Positions 7,602 to 15,272 of a stretch of DNA of 64,000 nucleotides are shown one piece after another. The stretch spans positions 1-64,000 of the forward strand of contig JALCNP010000011.1 in NCBI GenBank assembly GCA_022649135.1. The letters run 5' to 3'. The notes under the pieces are model-generated. The model had not been told where the DNA came from and did not search any database. It saw only the letters and a list, made by a program, of their open reading frames with translations. Position 1 is the stretch's first letter. Each line of letters opens with the position of its first letter. A program made the translations under genes and the position numbers. This stretch comes from Bifidobacterium sp. GTDB taxonomy: Bacteria > Actinomycetota > Actinomycetes > Actinomycetales > Bifidobacteriaceae.

Positions 7602-8510
7602 ATGGTCGTTGATCGCTGTGATGGGGTGACGTTTCATGTGCTGGAGAAACGCGATTTCTCGTGGCTGCATCGCTATGGACGGGCTTTGTCGTGCATAGAC
7701 GAGACGGGTTCGGGATGTCTGTGTTTCGTCATGGGGGATTCTCGCCGAAAGGTGTTCTGCAAGGTTGCGGGGGCCGGAACGATCCATGCCGATGTAAGCC
7801 CGCAGGAGTCGGTCTGCACCCTGGTCCGCGCCATGCGGGTCTACGATGATCTGCGACATCCGCATCTCGCCTCCGTGATCGAGCACTATCGCCATGAGGA
7901 TCTCTACGTCGCCGTGTATGAATGGGCGAAAGGCGAATGCCTATGGGACCATTGGAATTTCGAACGCTATTCGCGCAATGCGTCGCTGCGCTCGCCGTCC
8001 CGGCGCTTCCTGGCCCTTCCGGTGGAACGCCGGCTTGCCGCCGTGGAGGTCCTGTTCTCGTTCCTGTCCCACTGCGCAAGAAGGGGCTATGTGGCGGTCG
8101 ATTTCTATGACGGCAGCATCATCTACGATTTCGACTCCGACACCACCACCATCTGCGATGTCGATCTGTTCCGCAGGGGGCCGGTGATTAACACGGTGGG
8201 GGAGGAGTGGCCCGGAACGAAACGATTCAAGGCCCCCGAGGAGTATGCGCGCGGATCCGTCATCGACGAGCGGACCATCGTCTTTACGCTGGGCGCCATG
8301 ATATCGGATTTCTTCGGTCCCGCAAGTGCCGCCGATATGGAGAGCCGATATGAGAACAACCGGTTTTGTGCAGGTCCGCCGGCCGTGTGGCAGCTGGGCG
8401 ACGCCTGCCGCGAAACGGTGATGAAGGCGACCGATCCTCGCAGGGAGACGCGTTTCGGGACCATTGATGAATTCCACCATGCATGGATCCGGTCCGTGGC
8501 GGCTCGCTGA
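7602..8510 (+). CDS. Protein-kinase-like protein, divergent
   Basis: The 302-residue cytoplasmic protein has the order of landmarks of a eukaryotic-type kinase fold but is strongly diverged. It has a beta-strand lysine in KVFCKVAGAG (K54), helix-C-like text with a Glu (PQESVCTLVRAM), a hinge YVAVYEWAKGECL, a catalytic-loop-like GYVAVDFYDGSIIYD (D167 in place of the HRD Asp, with Ser where the loop Asn is expected) and CDVDLF (D186/D188) in the position of the DFG motif. EEWPGTKRFKAPEEY then corresponds to the activation segment with an APE-like triplet. There is no glycine-rich loop and no membrane segment. It may be an active atypical kinase, a small-molecule phosphotransferase or a pseudokinase. 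I cannot name a substrate. It is transcribed divergently from the K+ channel. Confidence 0.65.
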   Translation: MVVDRCDGVTFHVLEKRDFSWLHRYGRALSCIDETGSGCLCFVMGDSRRKVFCKVAGAGTIHADVSPQESVCTLVRAMRVYDDLRHPHLASVIEHYRHEDLYVAVYEWAKGECLWDHWNFERYSRNASLRSPSRRFLALPVERRLAAVEVLFSFLSHCARRGYVAVDFYDGSIIYDFDSDTTTICDVDLFRRGPVINTVGEEWPGTKRFKAPEEYARGSVIDERTIVFTLGAMISDFFGPASAADMESRYENNRFCAGPPAVWQLGDACRETVMKATDPRRETRFGTIDEFHHAWIRSVAAR

Positions 8511-8525
8511 AAAGAGTGTGCTGCC

Positions 8526-8542
8526 CCATGGCCTGGCCATGG
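8526..8542. terminator. Short hairpin between convergent genes
   Basis: A 7-bp perfect stem with a 3-base loop (CCATGGC-CTG-GCCATGG) lies just past the kinase-like gene, between it and the convergent VOC gene. It could serve as a weak terminator; there is no T-tract. Confidence 0.3.
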
Positions 8543-8681
8543 CCCCATGGCATCTTGCCGGTACGCTGTCCCCTGACGCCCCCCGTGGCGCTCTCTGACG
8601 TGTGACGGAGGGGCCGCGTGACGAATCGGTGGGAGGGTCCGCAATCGCATGCGCTGGATGCCGGGTGCCGGATGGCGTGTG

Positions 8682-9095
8682 TCAGAGCGAACCGGAGGCC
8701 GATCCGTTCGGCGAATAATCGTGCATAACCGCCTCGATGTTGTTTCCGTCGGGATCAAGGATGAAGCACGCGTAATATCCGGGATGGTAGGTGCGTGGCC
8801 CTGGTGCGCCGTTGTCCCGGCCTCCCGCGGCGAGACCGCAGCGGTGGAATTCCTGGACATCGCGCGTGGTGCCTGCATGAAATGCGAGGTGTAGGGGTGC
8901 GAGCGGAGCCTCGGAGGGTGAGAGCCACAGATCCCCGCCCGGGTCTCCGGCCGATCCGCGCTCCTTGAAGCTGACGACGTCGTCGGTGTTGAATTTTCTT
9001 TCGTATCCCAAAGGGCCCAGAAGACGAGAATAGAATTCGGCGGATCTATGCAGATTGCTGACGTGGAGAGTCATATGGTCTATCATGCCTTGCAT
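8682..9095 (-). CDS. VOC family (glyoxalase/dioxygenase-like) protein
   Basis: A 137-residue protein of the vicinal-oxygen-chelate superfamily. The opening IDHMTLHVSNLHRSAEFYSRLL is the classic first beta-alpha module with a metal-ligand His, LAPLHLAFHAGTTRDVQEFH supplies the middle His, and YACFILDPDGNNIEAV is the signature second-module strand ending in the metal-binding Glu. The three metal-binding residues of the fold therefore appear intact. Members include lactoylglutathione lyases, antibiotic-binding proteins and dioxygenases, and the sequence does not say which. The ATG at 9095 or the one at 9086 could start translation; both have modest ribosome-binding sites. It is convergent with the kinase-like gene. 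Confidence 0.85.
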   Translation of the reverse strand: MQGMIDHMTLHVSNLHRSAEFYSRLLGPLGYERKFNTDDVVSFKERGSAGDPGGDLWLSPSEAPLAPLHLAFHAGTTRDVQEFHRCGLAAGGRDNGAPGPRTYHPGYYACFILDPDGNNIEAVMHDYSPNGSASGSL

Positions 9096-9269
9096 CCTAG
9101 TCCGGTGGGAGGAATCGGCATGGGTGTAACGTGTCTATATGGGTGTGGCGGAAAGCGGCGGGGTGTGGTGCGGGACGGAGGTGTGGCGGTGGTGTCGGGG
9201 CGACACGGGGCGGTCCGTAGCCAGAAATGACGTGTGAGGGAACGGCTCTGGCCGTCGCCGGTTCCTTCG

Positions 9270-9749
9270 TCAGAGAGTCTTGGCTGATTGCGTCGGCTGA
9301 TCCTGCGCTGGTTGATCGAGAGGATGCCGGCCGGATTGTTCCGGGGGCTGTGGTTGTGGTTGCTGATCCAGACCGGTCTGCCGCTGCGGCGACGCGGTTC
9401 GATCCCGATATCGCGTCGAATCCGCAGCCGCCCAGACCGGGGATTCGGGCGGGGAGCTCGGTCTGTTCACCGACTGGTCCCGCGCCTGTTCTCGTTCCTG
9501 GTCCCGCGCCTGCGCCTGGGATTGCAGTTGCGCCTGAACCTGCATGACCTGAAGCTTCTGGCGCTCGAGGGCCAGAAGCTTTTCGTGGTATTCCTCCGAT
9601 TCCTCGACCTGGTATTTCAGCATCGAATTATCGATGCCGCGGCGAATCACGGCGCTAAGGAAGAAATAAAGAAAGATCCAGAACAGAACGACAGCCGCCA
9701 CCGTACCCGCAATGATGATGACGATGTAGTCCACAGCCTGACCCAACAT
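9270..9749 (-). CDS. Single-pass membrane protein with coiled coil and Gln/Pro tail
   Basis: The product of about 159 residues has one N-terminal membrane helix (DYIVIIIAGTVAAVVLFWIFLYFFL), a charged heptad-rich coiled coil (VEESEEYHEKLLALERQKLQVMQVQAQLQ), and a long low-complexity tail rich in Gln, Pro, Arg and Asp (QARDQEREQARDQ, QPQPQPPEQ, DQPAQDQPTQ). The ATG at 9749 is chosen because it has a strong GAGGGGAG ribosome-binding site and puts the hydrophobic helix right at the N terminus. The open frame upstream adds 18 unhydrophobic residues. The tail is probably cytoplasmic and disordered. No family is recognised. Similar small proteins are often called hypothetical in bifidobacterial genomes. 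Confidence 0.7.
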   Translation of the reverse strand: MLGQAVDYIVIIIAGTVAAVVLFWIFLYFFLSAVIRRGIDNSMLKYQVEESEEYHEKLLALERQKLQVMQVQAQLQSQAQARDQEREQARDQSVNRPSSPPESPVWAAADSTRYRDRTASPQRQTGLDQQPQPQPPEQSGRHPLDQPAQDQPTQSAKTL

Positions 9750-9893
9750 ATGCGGCTCCCCTCGTGGTCTGTTTCCCCGCGGTTTGCTTATGCAGGAACA
9801 CAACGATTTTATAACACCGCGGGTCGGATGGGGAATTATGACCCCAGATGTTTCCGTGAGGCGGGCGCCTTCATGGAACAGGGTGCCAGTAGA

Positions 9894-11051
9894 TCAGAGG
9901 TCGCGTATCGCGCTCTGTACGACGGCTATGCCTTCGCCGAGCAGCGCAATGTCGTTGCCGCATGCGCATCGACGTACCGTGCAATGTCGCGCAGGATTCG
10001 ACGGCCCGCTCTTCGTGAGGCTTGTCTCCACGGTCTGCAGCAGAGTCGGCCCGACGATATCCGGTGGGCCGTATACGGCAATGTCGTCGATGTCCAGCAG
10101 ATTGACGGGGAAGGCAAGCGCTTGTGCGAGGAATGCACCGGACTGGGACAGAATCCCCGTTCTGTCTTTCGATTGCAGCATCCGCTGACGTATTGCCGCC
10201 GTTGAGACAAACGATTCGAGGCATCCGTGTTTTCCGCATGCGCATAGGGGGCCGTTGACGTCCATGGTGACATGTCCGATTTCCCCGGCCTGATGGTGAA
10301 CACCCAGAACGGCCGCGTCGTCGATGAGCAGCGATGCGCCCACCCCGAGAGTGAGCTGAACGAACAGGGTGTTGGGCGTCCCCTTTCCGAAGTAGCGCTC
10401 GGCAAGCAGTGCGCTGTGCGCGTCGTGGTTGATGATCGCGGGTCTTCCGAGGGCGGCCTCAAGCATTGCTCCCAGGTCGACGTTTTTCCAGTTCAGGCTT
10501 GTCGAGGTAAGCACTGTGCCGTTGCCGTCGACGATGCCGGGAACGGCGACTCCGAACCCCAGAATCTCGCCTGGTGCCTGGTGGGAAAGGTTTTTGCAGA
10601 GGTCAAGGACCTTGTCAGGGGTGATGTCCGAGGGACGTCCGACAGGCAGCTCGGATCGTTTCATCGTCGAACCAGTGAGATCGAGGATTGCCGCGGTGAC
10701 GAGGTAGGGGCGCGAAAGATCAACGCTGATAACGCACCAGTGCCTGGTGTCGACTTGCAGAAGCGTTCCTTTTTTGCCCCGTCCGAGCTGTTTCCCCGGT
10801 CCGATCTCCTGGAGTATCGAGGCGGATTCCAAATCCGACACCACTTGGGAGACCGAGGCTTTTGACAGTCCCGTTGTGCGGACTATGGCGGCACGGGACA
10901 GTTGCGTTGACGGGAACAGCTGGCTGAACACCATCATCCTGTTGCTGATGCGAACATCCGATGGCGCCGCTTTTCTCGCCGATCGCATCAGGGGAGCGAG
11001 TGTGGGTGACGCAAACGGGTGGTCTGAACCGTTCGATGTGTGCAGTGCCAT
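9894..11051 (-). CDS. ROK-family transcriptional regulator (NagC/Mlc-like)
   Basis: A 385-residue ROK repressor. An N-terminal winged helix-turn-helix (about residues 35-95; QLSRAAIVRTTGLSKASVSQVVSDLE) precedes the sugar-kinase-like ROK fold. The latter includes the zinc-binding cysteine motif CACGKHGCLES and the signature HHQAGEIGHVTM. The ATG at 11051 has an excellent GGGAGG ribosome-binding site; the longer frame has none. The gene is divergent from the ROK kinase-nagB-nagA operon, with AT-rich repeats and palindromes between them, so it most likely represses that operon (and perhaps itself) and is released by an amino-sugar ligand. That assignment follows from position and family, since ROK effectors cannot be deduced from sequence alone. 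Confidence 0.85.
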   Translation of the reverse strand: MALHTSNGSDHPFASPTLAPLMRSARKAAPSDVRISNRMMVFSQLFPSTQLSRAAIVRTTGLSKASVSQVVSDLESASILQEIGPGKQLGRGKKGTLLQVDTRHWCVISVDLSRPYLVTAAILDLTGSTMKRSELPVGRPSDITPDKVLDLCKNLSHQAPGEILGFGVAVPGIVDGNGTVLTSTSLNWKNVDLGAMLEAALGRPAIINHDAHSALLAERYFGKGTPNTLFVQLTLGVGASLLIDDAAVLGVHHQAGEIGHVTMDVNGPLCACGKHGCLESFVSTAAIRQRMLQSKDRTGILSQSGAFLAQALAFPVNLLDIDDIAVYGPPDIVGPTLLQTVETSLTKSGPSNPARHCTVRRCACGNDIALLGEGIAVVQSAIRDL

Positions 11052-11166
11052 GTTCCCTCCCGTTGTTTGGCGGCTGTTCGCTTTTCTGTATTCCATCGCA
11101 CCGCTGATTCTATGGCGGTGTCGCATGATCGAGGATACAACGAATCGGTGTTCATGTTTCATATTT

Positions 11167-11180
11167 TATTGTTTACAATA
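11167..11180. promoter_or_regulatory. Palindromic operator candidate upstream of the ROK regulator
   Basis: TATTGT and ACAATA flank a TT dinucleotide, making a 14-bp palindrome 116 bases upstream of the ROK regulator start, inside an unusually AT-rich divergent intergenic region. AT-rich palindromes of this kind are typical ROK repressor sites. Confidence 0.4.
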
Positions 11181-11332
11181 CGAACTTATTAGATTTTTCT
11201 TGATTCCGTTTGGGGCGCGGAGAATTATTCCAGCAGTTTTGTCTGAGTTTCCGGTGTGTTGAAAAATGTTCTTTGACAGTCGTATGTTTCATGGATGTTC
11301 CGCATGTCGTCGCTGTCATCATCCTCATGTAT

Positions 11333-11378
11333 TAATTAGATTAGATATTGAACTAATTAGATTATGAGTGCCTATAAA
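11333..11378 (+). promoter_or_regulatory. Promoter with phased direct repeats ahead of the nag operon
   Basis: An 11-bp sequence TAATTAGATTA occurs at 11333-11343 and again at 11354-11364, exactly 21 bp (two helical turns) apart. Between and after the copies lie a TTGAAC box (11348-11353) and a TATAAA box (11373-11378). The repeats therefore bracket the -35 element and enter the spacer, as expected for repressor sites. The spacing between the boxes is 19 bp, slightly long. Confidence 0.5.
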
Positions 11379-11410
11379 TGCAGTGGTGCTCGATGCAAGA
11401 GGAGTGGGCT

Positions 11411-12418
11411 ATGGGTGGTCGGACGTCTGCGGTGCGAGTCGGCGTCGATGTGGGTGGGACCAAGACGCTGTGCGTTGTGGTGGATGAGAGCGGCACCATC
11501 ATCGCCCGTGTCAGGGAACCGACGCTGCCTTGGGAACGCAGCGTATCCGCCACTGTCATACTGGCCGTGAACAAGACGCTTGACATGGCGTGGAGTCGCT
11601 TCGGTCGGCGTGAACGAGATGATGGTCCCGGCGAACCGAAACTTGTCTCCGTCGGGATAGGCATCCCCGGAATGGTCGATCACCGCACCGGGAAGGTCCA
11701 TCAGGCGGTCAACCTCGGGAGTGGCGTCGGCGACATTGGTGATGCCGTGCGAGACGCGTTTCATGTTCCGGTGACAGTTGATAATGATGTCAATGCCGCG
11801 GCGATGGGAGTATACCGATATTGCTGTCCGGGCTCGCGTGAACTGGTGTTTCTCAACTTGGGAACCGGCGTCGCTGCGGGGATCGTGCTGCAGGGCAGGC
11901 TTTTCCGTGGGATGTCCGGGGTGGCAGGGGAGATCGGCCATGTTCCGTTGGATCCGACAGGTGCCCTATGCCGGTGTGGGCAGAGAGGATGTGCCGAAAC
12001 GATGGTCTCCGGTCATGCGCTCTCGCGCATCTGGCCGGTGAGCAAGGGGTATCCCGGTGAGGATCTTCTTCTCCGTGCGCGCGACGGTGAGGTCCGGGCT
12101 GTCGAAGTATGGCATGGCTTCGGCCTTAATGTGGCGAGGCTTATTGAGATGATCACCGCGACATTCGATCCCGCCGACATTTTTATCGGCGGCGGGGTGA
12201 GCTCGATCGGGGACCCGCTGATGAGGGTGATTCGTCATGGGATATCACGTCTCGAGAGCGAATCATCCTTCGTTCGATCGCTTGATATGTGCGACAGAAT
12301 CCATCTCGCCGATCAAGACATTCCGGTGGGGGCTCTAGGCGCGGCTTTCCTCTCGGAGGAACCGGTGGCGCTCAGGGCGTCGCACGAGATTCGTCCATCA
12401 TACAAGCAAGGAGAATAG
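11411..12418 (+). CDS. ROK-family sugar kinase
   Basis: The 335-residue protein is a ROK kinase without a DNA-binding domain. It opens with the phosphate loop VGVDVGGTKT, has the SVGIGIPGMVDHRTG segment, the catalytic Asp in PVTVDNDVNAAAMG, the GTGVAAGIV adenosine-side motif, the ROK zinc site CRCGQRGCAET preceded by VAGEIGHVPLD, and a C-terminal IFIGGGVSS loop. It should phosphorylate a hexose or N-acetylhexosamine with ATP in the cytoplasm. The GGAG ribosome-binding site fits the ATG at 11411. It is the first gene of an operon: nagB begins two bases after its stop and nagA follows, which favours N-acetylglucosamine or N-acetylmannosamine over glucose as substrate. Confidence 0.85.
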   Translation: MGGRTSAVRVGVDVGGTKTLCVVVDESGTIIARVREPTLPWERSVSATVILAVNKTLDMAWSRFGRRERDDGPGEPKLVSVGIGIPGMVDHRTGKVHQAVNLGSGVGDIGDAVRDAFHVPVTVDNDVNAAAMGVYRYCCPGSRELVFLNLGTGVAAGIVLQGRLFRGMSGVAGEIGHVPLDPTGALCRCGQRGCAETMVSGHALSRIWPVSKGYPGEDLLLRARDGEVRAVEVWHGFGLNVARLIEMITATFDPADIFIGGGVSSIGDPLMRVIRHGISRLESESSFVRSLDMCDRIHLADQDIPVGALGAAFLSEEPVALRASHEIRPSYKQGE

Positions 12419-12420
12419 AA

Positions 12421-13209
12421 ATGGCGGAGATAATCATTGTCGACAACGAGGATGAGGCCGGCGAACTTTACGCGCGGTGCGTGATCGACCTGGTGCGAAA
12501 CAGGCCGGACGCGGTGCTGGGGCTCGCTACGGGCTCCAGCCCATTGGCGGCCTATCGCCATCTGGCGCGGCATGTGCGCGATGAGCATATCGATGTGAGC
12601 CGGGTGAGGGGATTCGCGCTCGACGAATACGCCGGGCTCGACCCGGCCACCAGCCAATCGTATCGCAGCACCATCACACGCACCGTCGTGCAACCTCTTG
12701 GCCTTGACCCCCACCTCGTTCATACGCCCGATGGCGGTACTGATACGCTTGCAACCGCAGGGCGCGACTACGACAGGGCCATCGCCGACGCCGGGGGAGT
12801 GGACATCCAGATTCTCGGAATCGGAACCGACGGACACATCGGATTCAACGAGCCGGGCTCCTCGCTCGCCTCCGGCACCCGGATAAAGACCCTGGCCGAG
12901 CAGACGCGGAAAGATAACGCGAGGTTCTTCGACGGCGACGTCGACAAGGTTCCCACCCACTGCATCACCCAGGGAATCGGGACGATTCTGAAGGCTCGAC
13001 ATCTTATCCTGCTGGCCTTCGGCGCGGGGAAGGCCGAGGCCATAGCCGAAACCTGCGAGGGAGGGATATCCTCATTCTGCCCGGCATCCGCGCTTCAGCT
13101 TCATCCCCACGCCACGATCATCGTGGATGGGGCGGCGGCCTCCCGCCTGCGTCACAAGGACTACTACGCATACGCATTCGCGCACAAGCCTCAGTGGCAG
13201 GAGCTGTGA
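12421..13209 (+). CDS. nagB: Glucosamine-6-phosphate deaminase
   Basis: NagB converts glucosamine 6-phosphate to fructose 6-phosphate and ammonia, feeding amino sugars into the bifid shunt. The 262-residue length is standard. Visible family motifs are LGLATGSSPLAAY (phosphate binding), FALDEYAGL with catalytic Asp68, and GIGTDGHIGFNEPGS with Asp137, His139 and Glu144 of the catalytic relay. The C-terminal allosteric tail of the enterobacterial enzyme is short here, as in many Gram-positive forms. A strong AAGGAG site precedes the ATG, and the gene starts two bases after the ROK kinase stop, so the two are in one operon with nagA. Confidence 0.95.
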   Translation: MAEIIIVDNEDEAGELYARCVIDLVRNRPDAVLGLATGSSPLAAYRHLARHVRDEHIDVSRVRGFALDEYAGLDPATSQSYRSTITRTVVQPLGLDPHLVHTPDGGTDTLATAGRDYDRAIADAGGVDIQILGIGTDGHIGFNEPGSSLASGTRIKTLAEQTRKDNARFFDGDVDKVPTHCITQGIGTILKARHLILLAFGAGKAEAIAETCEGGISSFCPASALQLHPHATIIVDGAAASRLRHKDYYAYAFAHKPQWQEL

Positions 13210-13229
13210 TCGTCGAGACTCGTCCCGGT

Positions 13230-13246
13230 CCCCGATCGGATCGGGG
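13230..13246. terminator. Small hairpin in the nagB-nagA spacer
   Basis: A 7-bp GC-rich stem with a 3-base loop (CCCCGAT-CGG-ATCGGGG) sits 20 bases after the nagB stop. It may attenuate read-through into nagA or protect the nagB mRNA. There is no T-tract. The rest of the 289-bp spacer holds no convincing gene. Confidence 0.3.
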
Positions 13247-13498
13247 GCATCGCACACGGGGCGTGGCCCCCGAATACGTCGCGCTTTCCCGGCGTGGAGC
13301 GCCGCACGTCGTGCGCGGGTCTGCGCTTGATCAGGGTGGTGCAGCGTCCTCCTGTTGCCGACCGGCCGAGGTTGGAAGGAGGATTCGGATGGCCGTGGAC
13401 GTAGTGGGATTTCGTGAGACGGCAATACATGAGACGGCGGTCCACGAGGTGAATCCAGGAATCGGAATTGGACGAATCGGAATCAGTAAGGAGAAGCA

Positions 13499-14806
13499 AT
13501 GGTAGACAACGACATGGAGGAGAGACGTCGGGTGGTCTCCCGCATAGCCTGCGCATGGAAGGCGAAACCAGGCAGAGTGGCCATCCGCAATGCACGGAAG
13601 ATCGATGCGAGGGGGGTGAGGGACCATTTCTGGGTCGTGTGCGACGGCGGCGTGATTCTTGCCACAGGGAACGGCGACGACGACTATGAGTCGTGCCGTC
13701 GGGCGATCGGGTTCGGCTCCGCAGACATCGATTCGTCGCCGGATGCTGCTGTCGGCGCTACGGCCGATGTCACGACCATTGATGCCAAGGGCGCCCTCCT
13801 TACGCCAGGGTATATCGACATTCATTCCCACGGGGCCTGGGGGAGCTCGTTCGACGACGGCCCCCAGGGCATCGCCATGGCTCGCGCGGGACACATCGAG
13901 CATGGAACCACCCGGCAGGTCCTGTCGCTGATCACGAACCCGATTCCCGCGATGGTGGGCAGCATCGGCAATGTGTATGCCGCGATGGGGGAGCGCCCTG
14001 ACATCCTCGGTTCCCATCTCGAGGGCCCGTTCCTTGCGCCGTCGAGAAGGGGGGCGCACAATCCGGCCGATCTGAAGGACCCGGCTCCCGACGTCGTCGA
14101 TGCCCTGCTCGACGCCTCGCGGCACAGCATCCGCCAGATCACCATAGCCCCGGAGCTCGAGCATGGCATCGACGCGATACGGCGGTTCCGCGCGTCAGGT
14201 GTGGTTCCGGCGATAGGCCACTGCGATGCCGACTATGATACGGCGCTTCGGGGATTTGACGCCGGGGCGCAAATCCTGACCCATGTGTTCAACGCCATGA
14301 ACGGCATCCATCACCGCGCTCCCGGGCCCATCCCGGCCGCCGTCGAGGATCCTCGGGTCACCATCGAGCTGATCAACGATGGCTTCCATGTGCACGATCC
14401 GGTGGTCAGGCTCGCCTTCGATCTCGCGCCCCACCGCATAGCGCTCGTCACCGATGCCATGGCCGCCACCGGATGCCCGGACGGCGCCTACAAGCTCGGA
14501 TCCCTTGACGTCAATGTCATCGATGGCCACGCCCGACTTGCATCCAATGGGGCGATCGCCGGTTCCACCCTGGTTCTGGAGGAGGCCGTGCGCCGCGCGG
14601 TCATGGTTCTGGGCATGGATGCCGTCGAGTCGGTCGAGGCTGCGACGCTCACCCCCGCGCGCGCCCTGGGGCTCGACGGGCCCAACCCGGTCACGGGAGC
14701 CCCTCTGGGCCTTATCGCTCCGGGGTATGCGGCCGATATGCTGCTGACGGACAGGAACACCTGGAATGTCATGCATGTGTGGTGCGCGGGGCATCGATTG
14801 AAATAG
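13499..14806 (+). CDS. nagA: N-acetylglucosamine-6-phosphate deacetylase
   Basis: NagA removes the acetyl group from GlcNAc 6-phosphate, supplying NagB. The 435-residue amidohydrolase shows the metal-binding HSHG motif (DIHSHGAWG), GSHLEGPF with the metal Glu, GHCDADYD and LTHVFNAMNGIHHR with the two histidines and the substrate loop, and the catalytic Asp in LVTDAMAATG. It is somewhat longer than E. coli NagA because of an N-terminal extension and an insert near residues 60-90. An AAGGAG ribosome-binding site precedes the ATG. The gene lies 289 bp downstream of nagB in the same direction, so it may be read both from the operon promoter and on its own. Confidence 0.93.
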   Translation: MVDNDMEERRRVVSRIACAWKAKPGRVAIRNARKIDARGVRDHFWVVCDGGVILATGNGDDDYESCRRAIGFGSADIDSSPDAAVGATADVTTIDAKGALLTPGYIDIHSHGAWGSSFDDGPQGIAMARAGHIEHGTTRQVLSLITNPIPAMVGSIGNVYAAMGERPDILGSHLEGPFLAPSRRGAHNPADLKDPAPDVVDALLDASRHSIRQITIAPELEHGIDAIRRFRASGVVPAIGHCDADYDTALRGFDAGAQILTHVFNAMNGIHHRAPGPIPAAVEDPRVTIELINDGFHVHDPVVRLAFDLAPHRIALVTDAMAATGCPDGAYKLGSLDVNVIDGHARLASNGAIAGSTLVLEEAVRRAVMVLGMDAVESVEAATLTPARALGLDGPNPVTGAPLGLIAPGYAADMLLTDRNTWNVMHVWCAGHRLK

Positions 14807-14933
14807 CCGCTTTCTCGACCGTCGTCGTGAGCTCCCGTGCTCTCGCTCCCGTGTCGCGCACCTGCTGATTTTGACTGGCTTTGCAACGGTAGTAGTTTGT
14901 ATTGCGAGGGATCGATACGAGAAAGCGGTGGAT

Positions 14934-15155
14934 ATGAAAAGACTACCTATCATCATCGGGGCGATCAGCCTGGCTTTGGGCGCGGTGAGCATGGCGCTGG
15001 TGAACTTCGAACCGATTGCGGCCGGAGTGTGCGGGTTGGGTGCCGGCGTGCTGGGATTGGCATGCGGGCTGTATGAGAATTCCACGGTGGGCTCCGACGG
15101 CCGGCCCGCACAACGGCTCCAGACCGAGCATGATGATGCGCCGGGTTCCGACTGA
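14934..15155 (+). CDS. Small two-helix membrane protein
   Basis: The 73-residue product has two hydrophobic helices (LPIIIGAISLALGAVSMALVNF and AAGVCGLGAGVLGLACGLY) joined by a short turn, then a polar tail. I do not recognise a family. The ATG at 14934 puts the first helix at the N terminus behind a GCGGTGG ribosome-binding site. A longer frame starting at 14871 is less likely. It is followed by a strong bidirectional hairpin. Confidence 0.55.
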   Translation: MKRLPIIIGAISLALGAVSMALVNFEPIAAGVCGLGAGVLGLACGLYENSTVGSDGRPAQRLQTEHDDAPGSD

Positions 15156-15199
15156 TCCGGTGCCGGCCGGTGTCTCGTGGCATCGATGCCACGGATATG

Positions 15200-15245
15200 A
15201 CTGTGGGCTGTTGCGTTGCTTCCCGGCAACGCAGCAGCCCACAGT
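15200..15245. terminator. Bidirectional hairpin terminator
   Basis: A 20-bp stem with a single G-T wobble and a 6-base loop (left arm 15200-15219, right arm 15226-15245; begins ACTGTGGGCTG) stands between the rightward small membrane gene and the leftward isomerase gene. The position and stability argue for a terminator serving both, though T-tracts are absent. Confidence 0.65.
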
Positions 15246-15272
15246 CGATTATGGCTCTCGCCTGCGGTCGGC

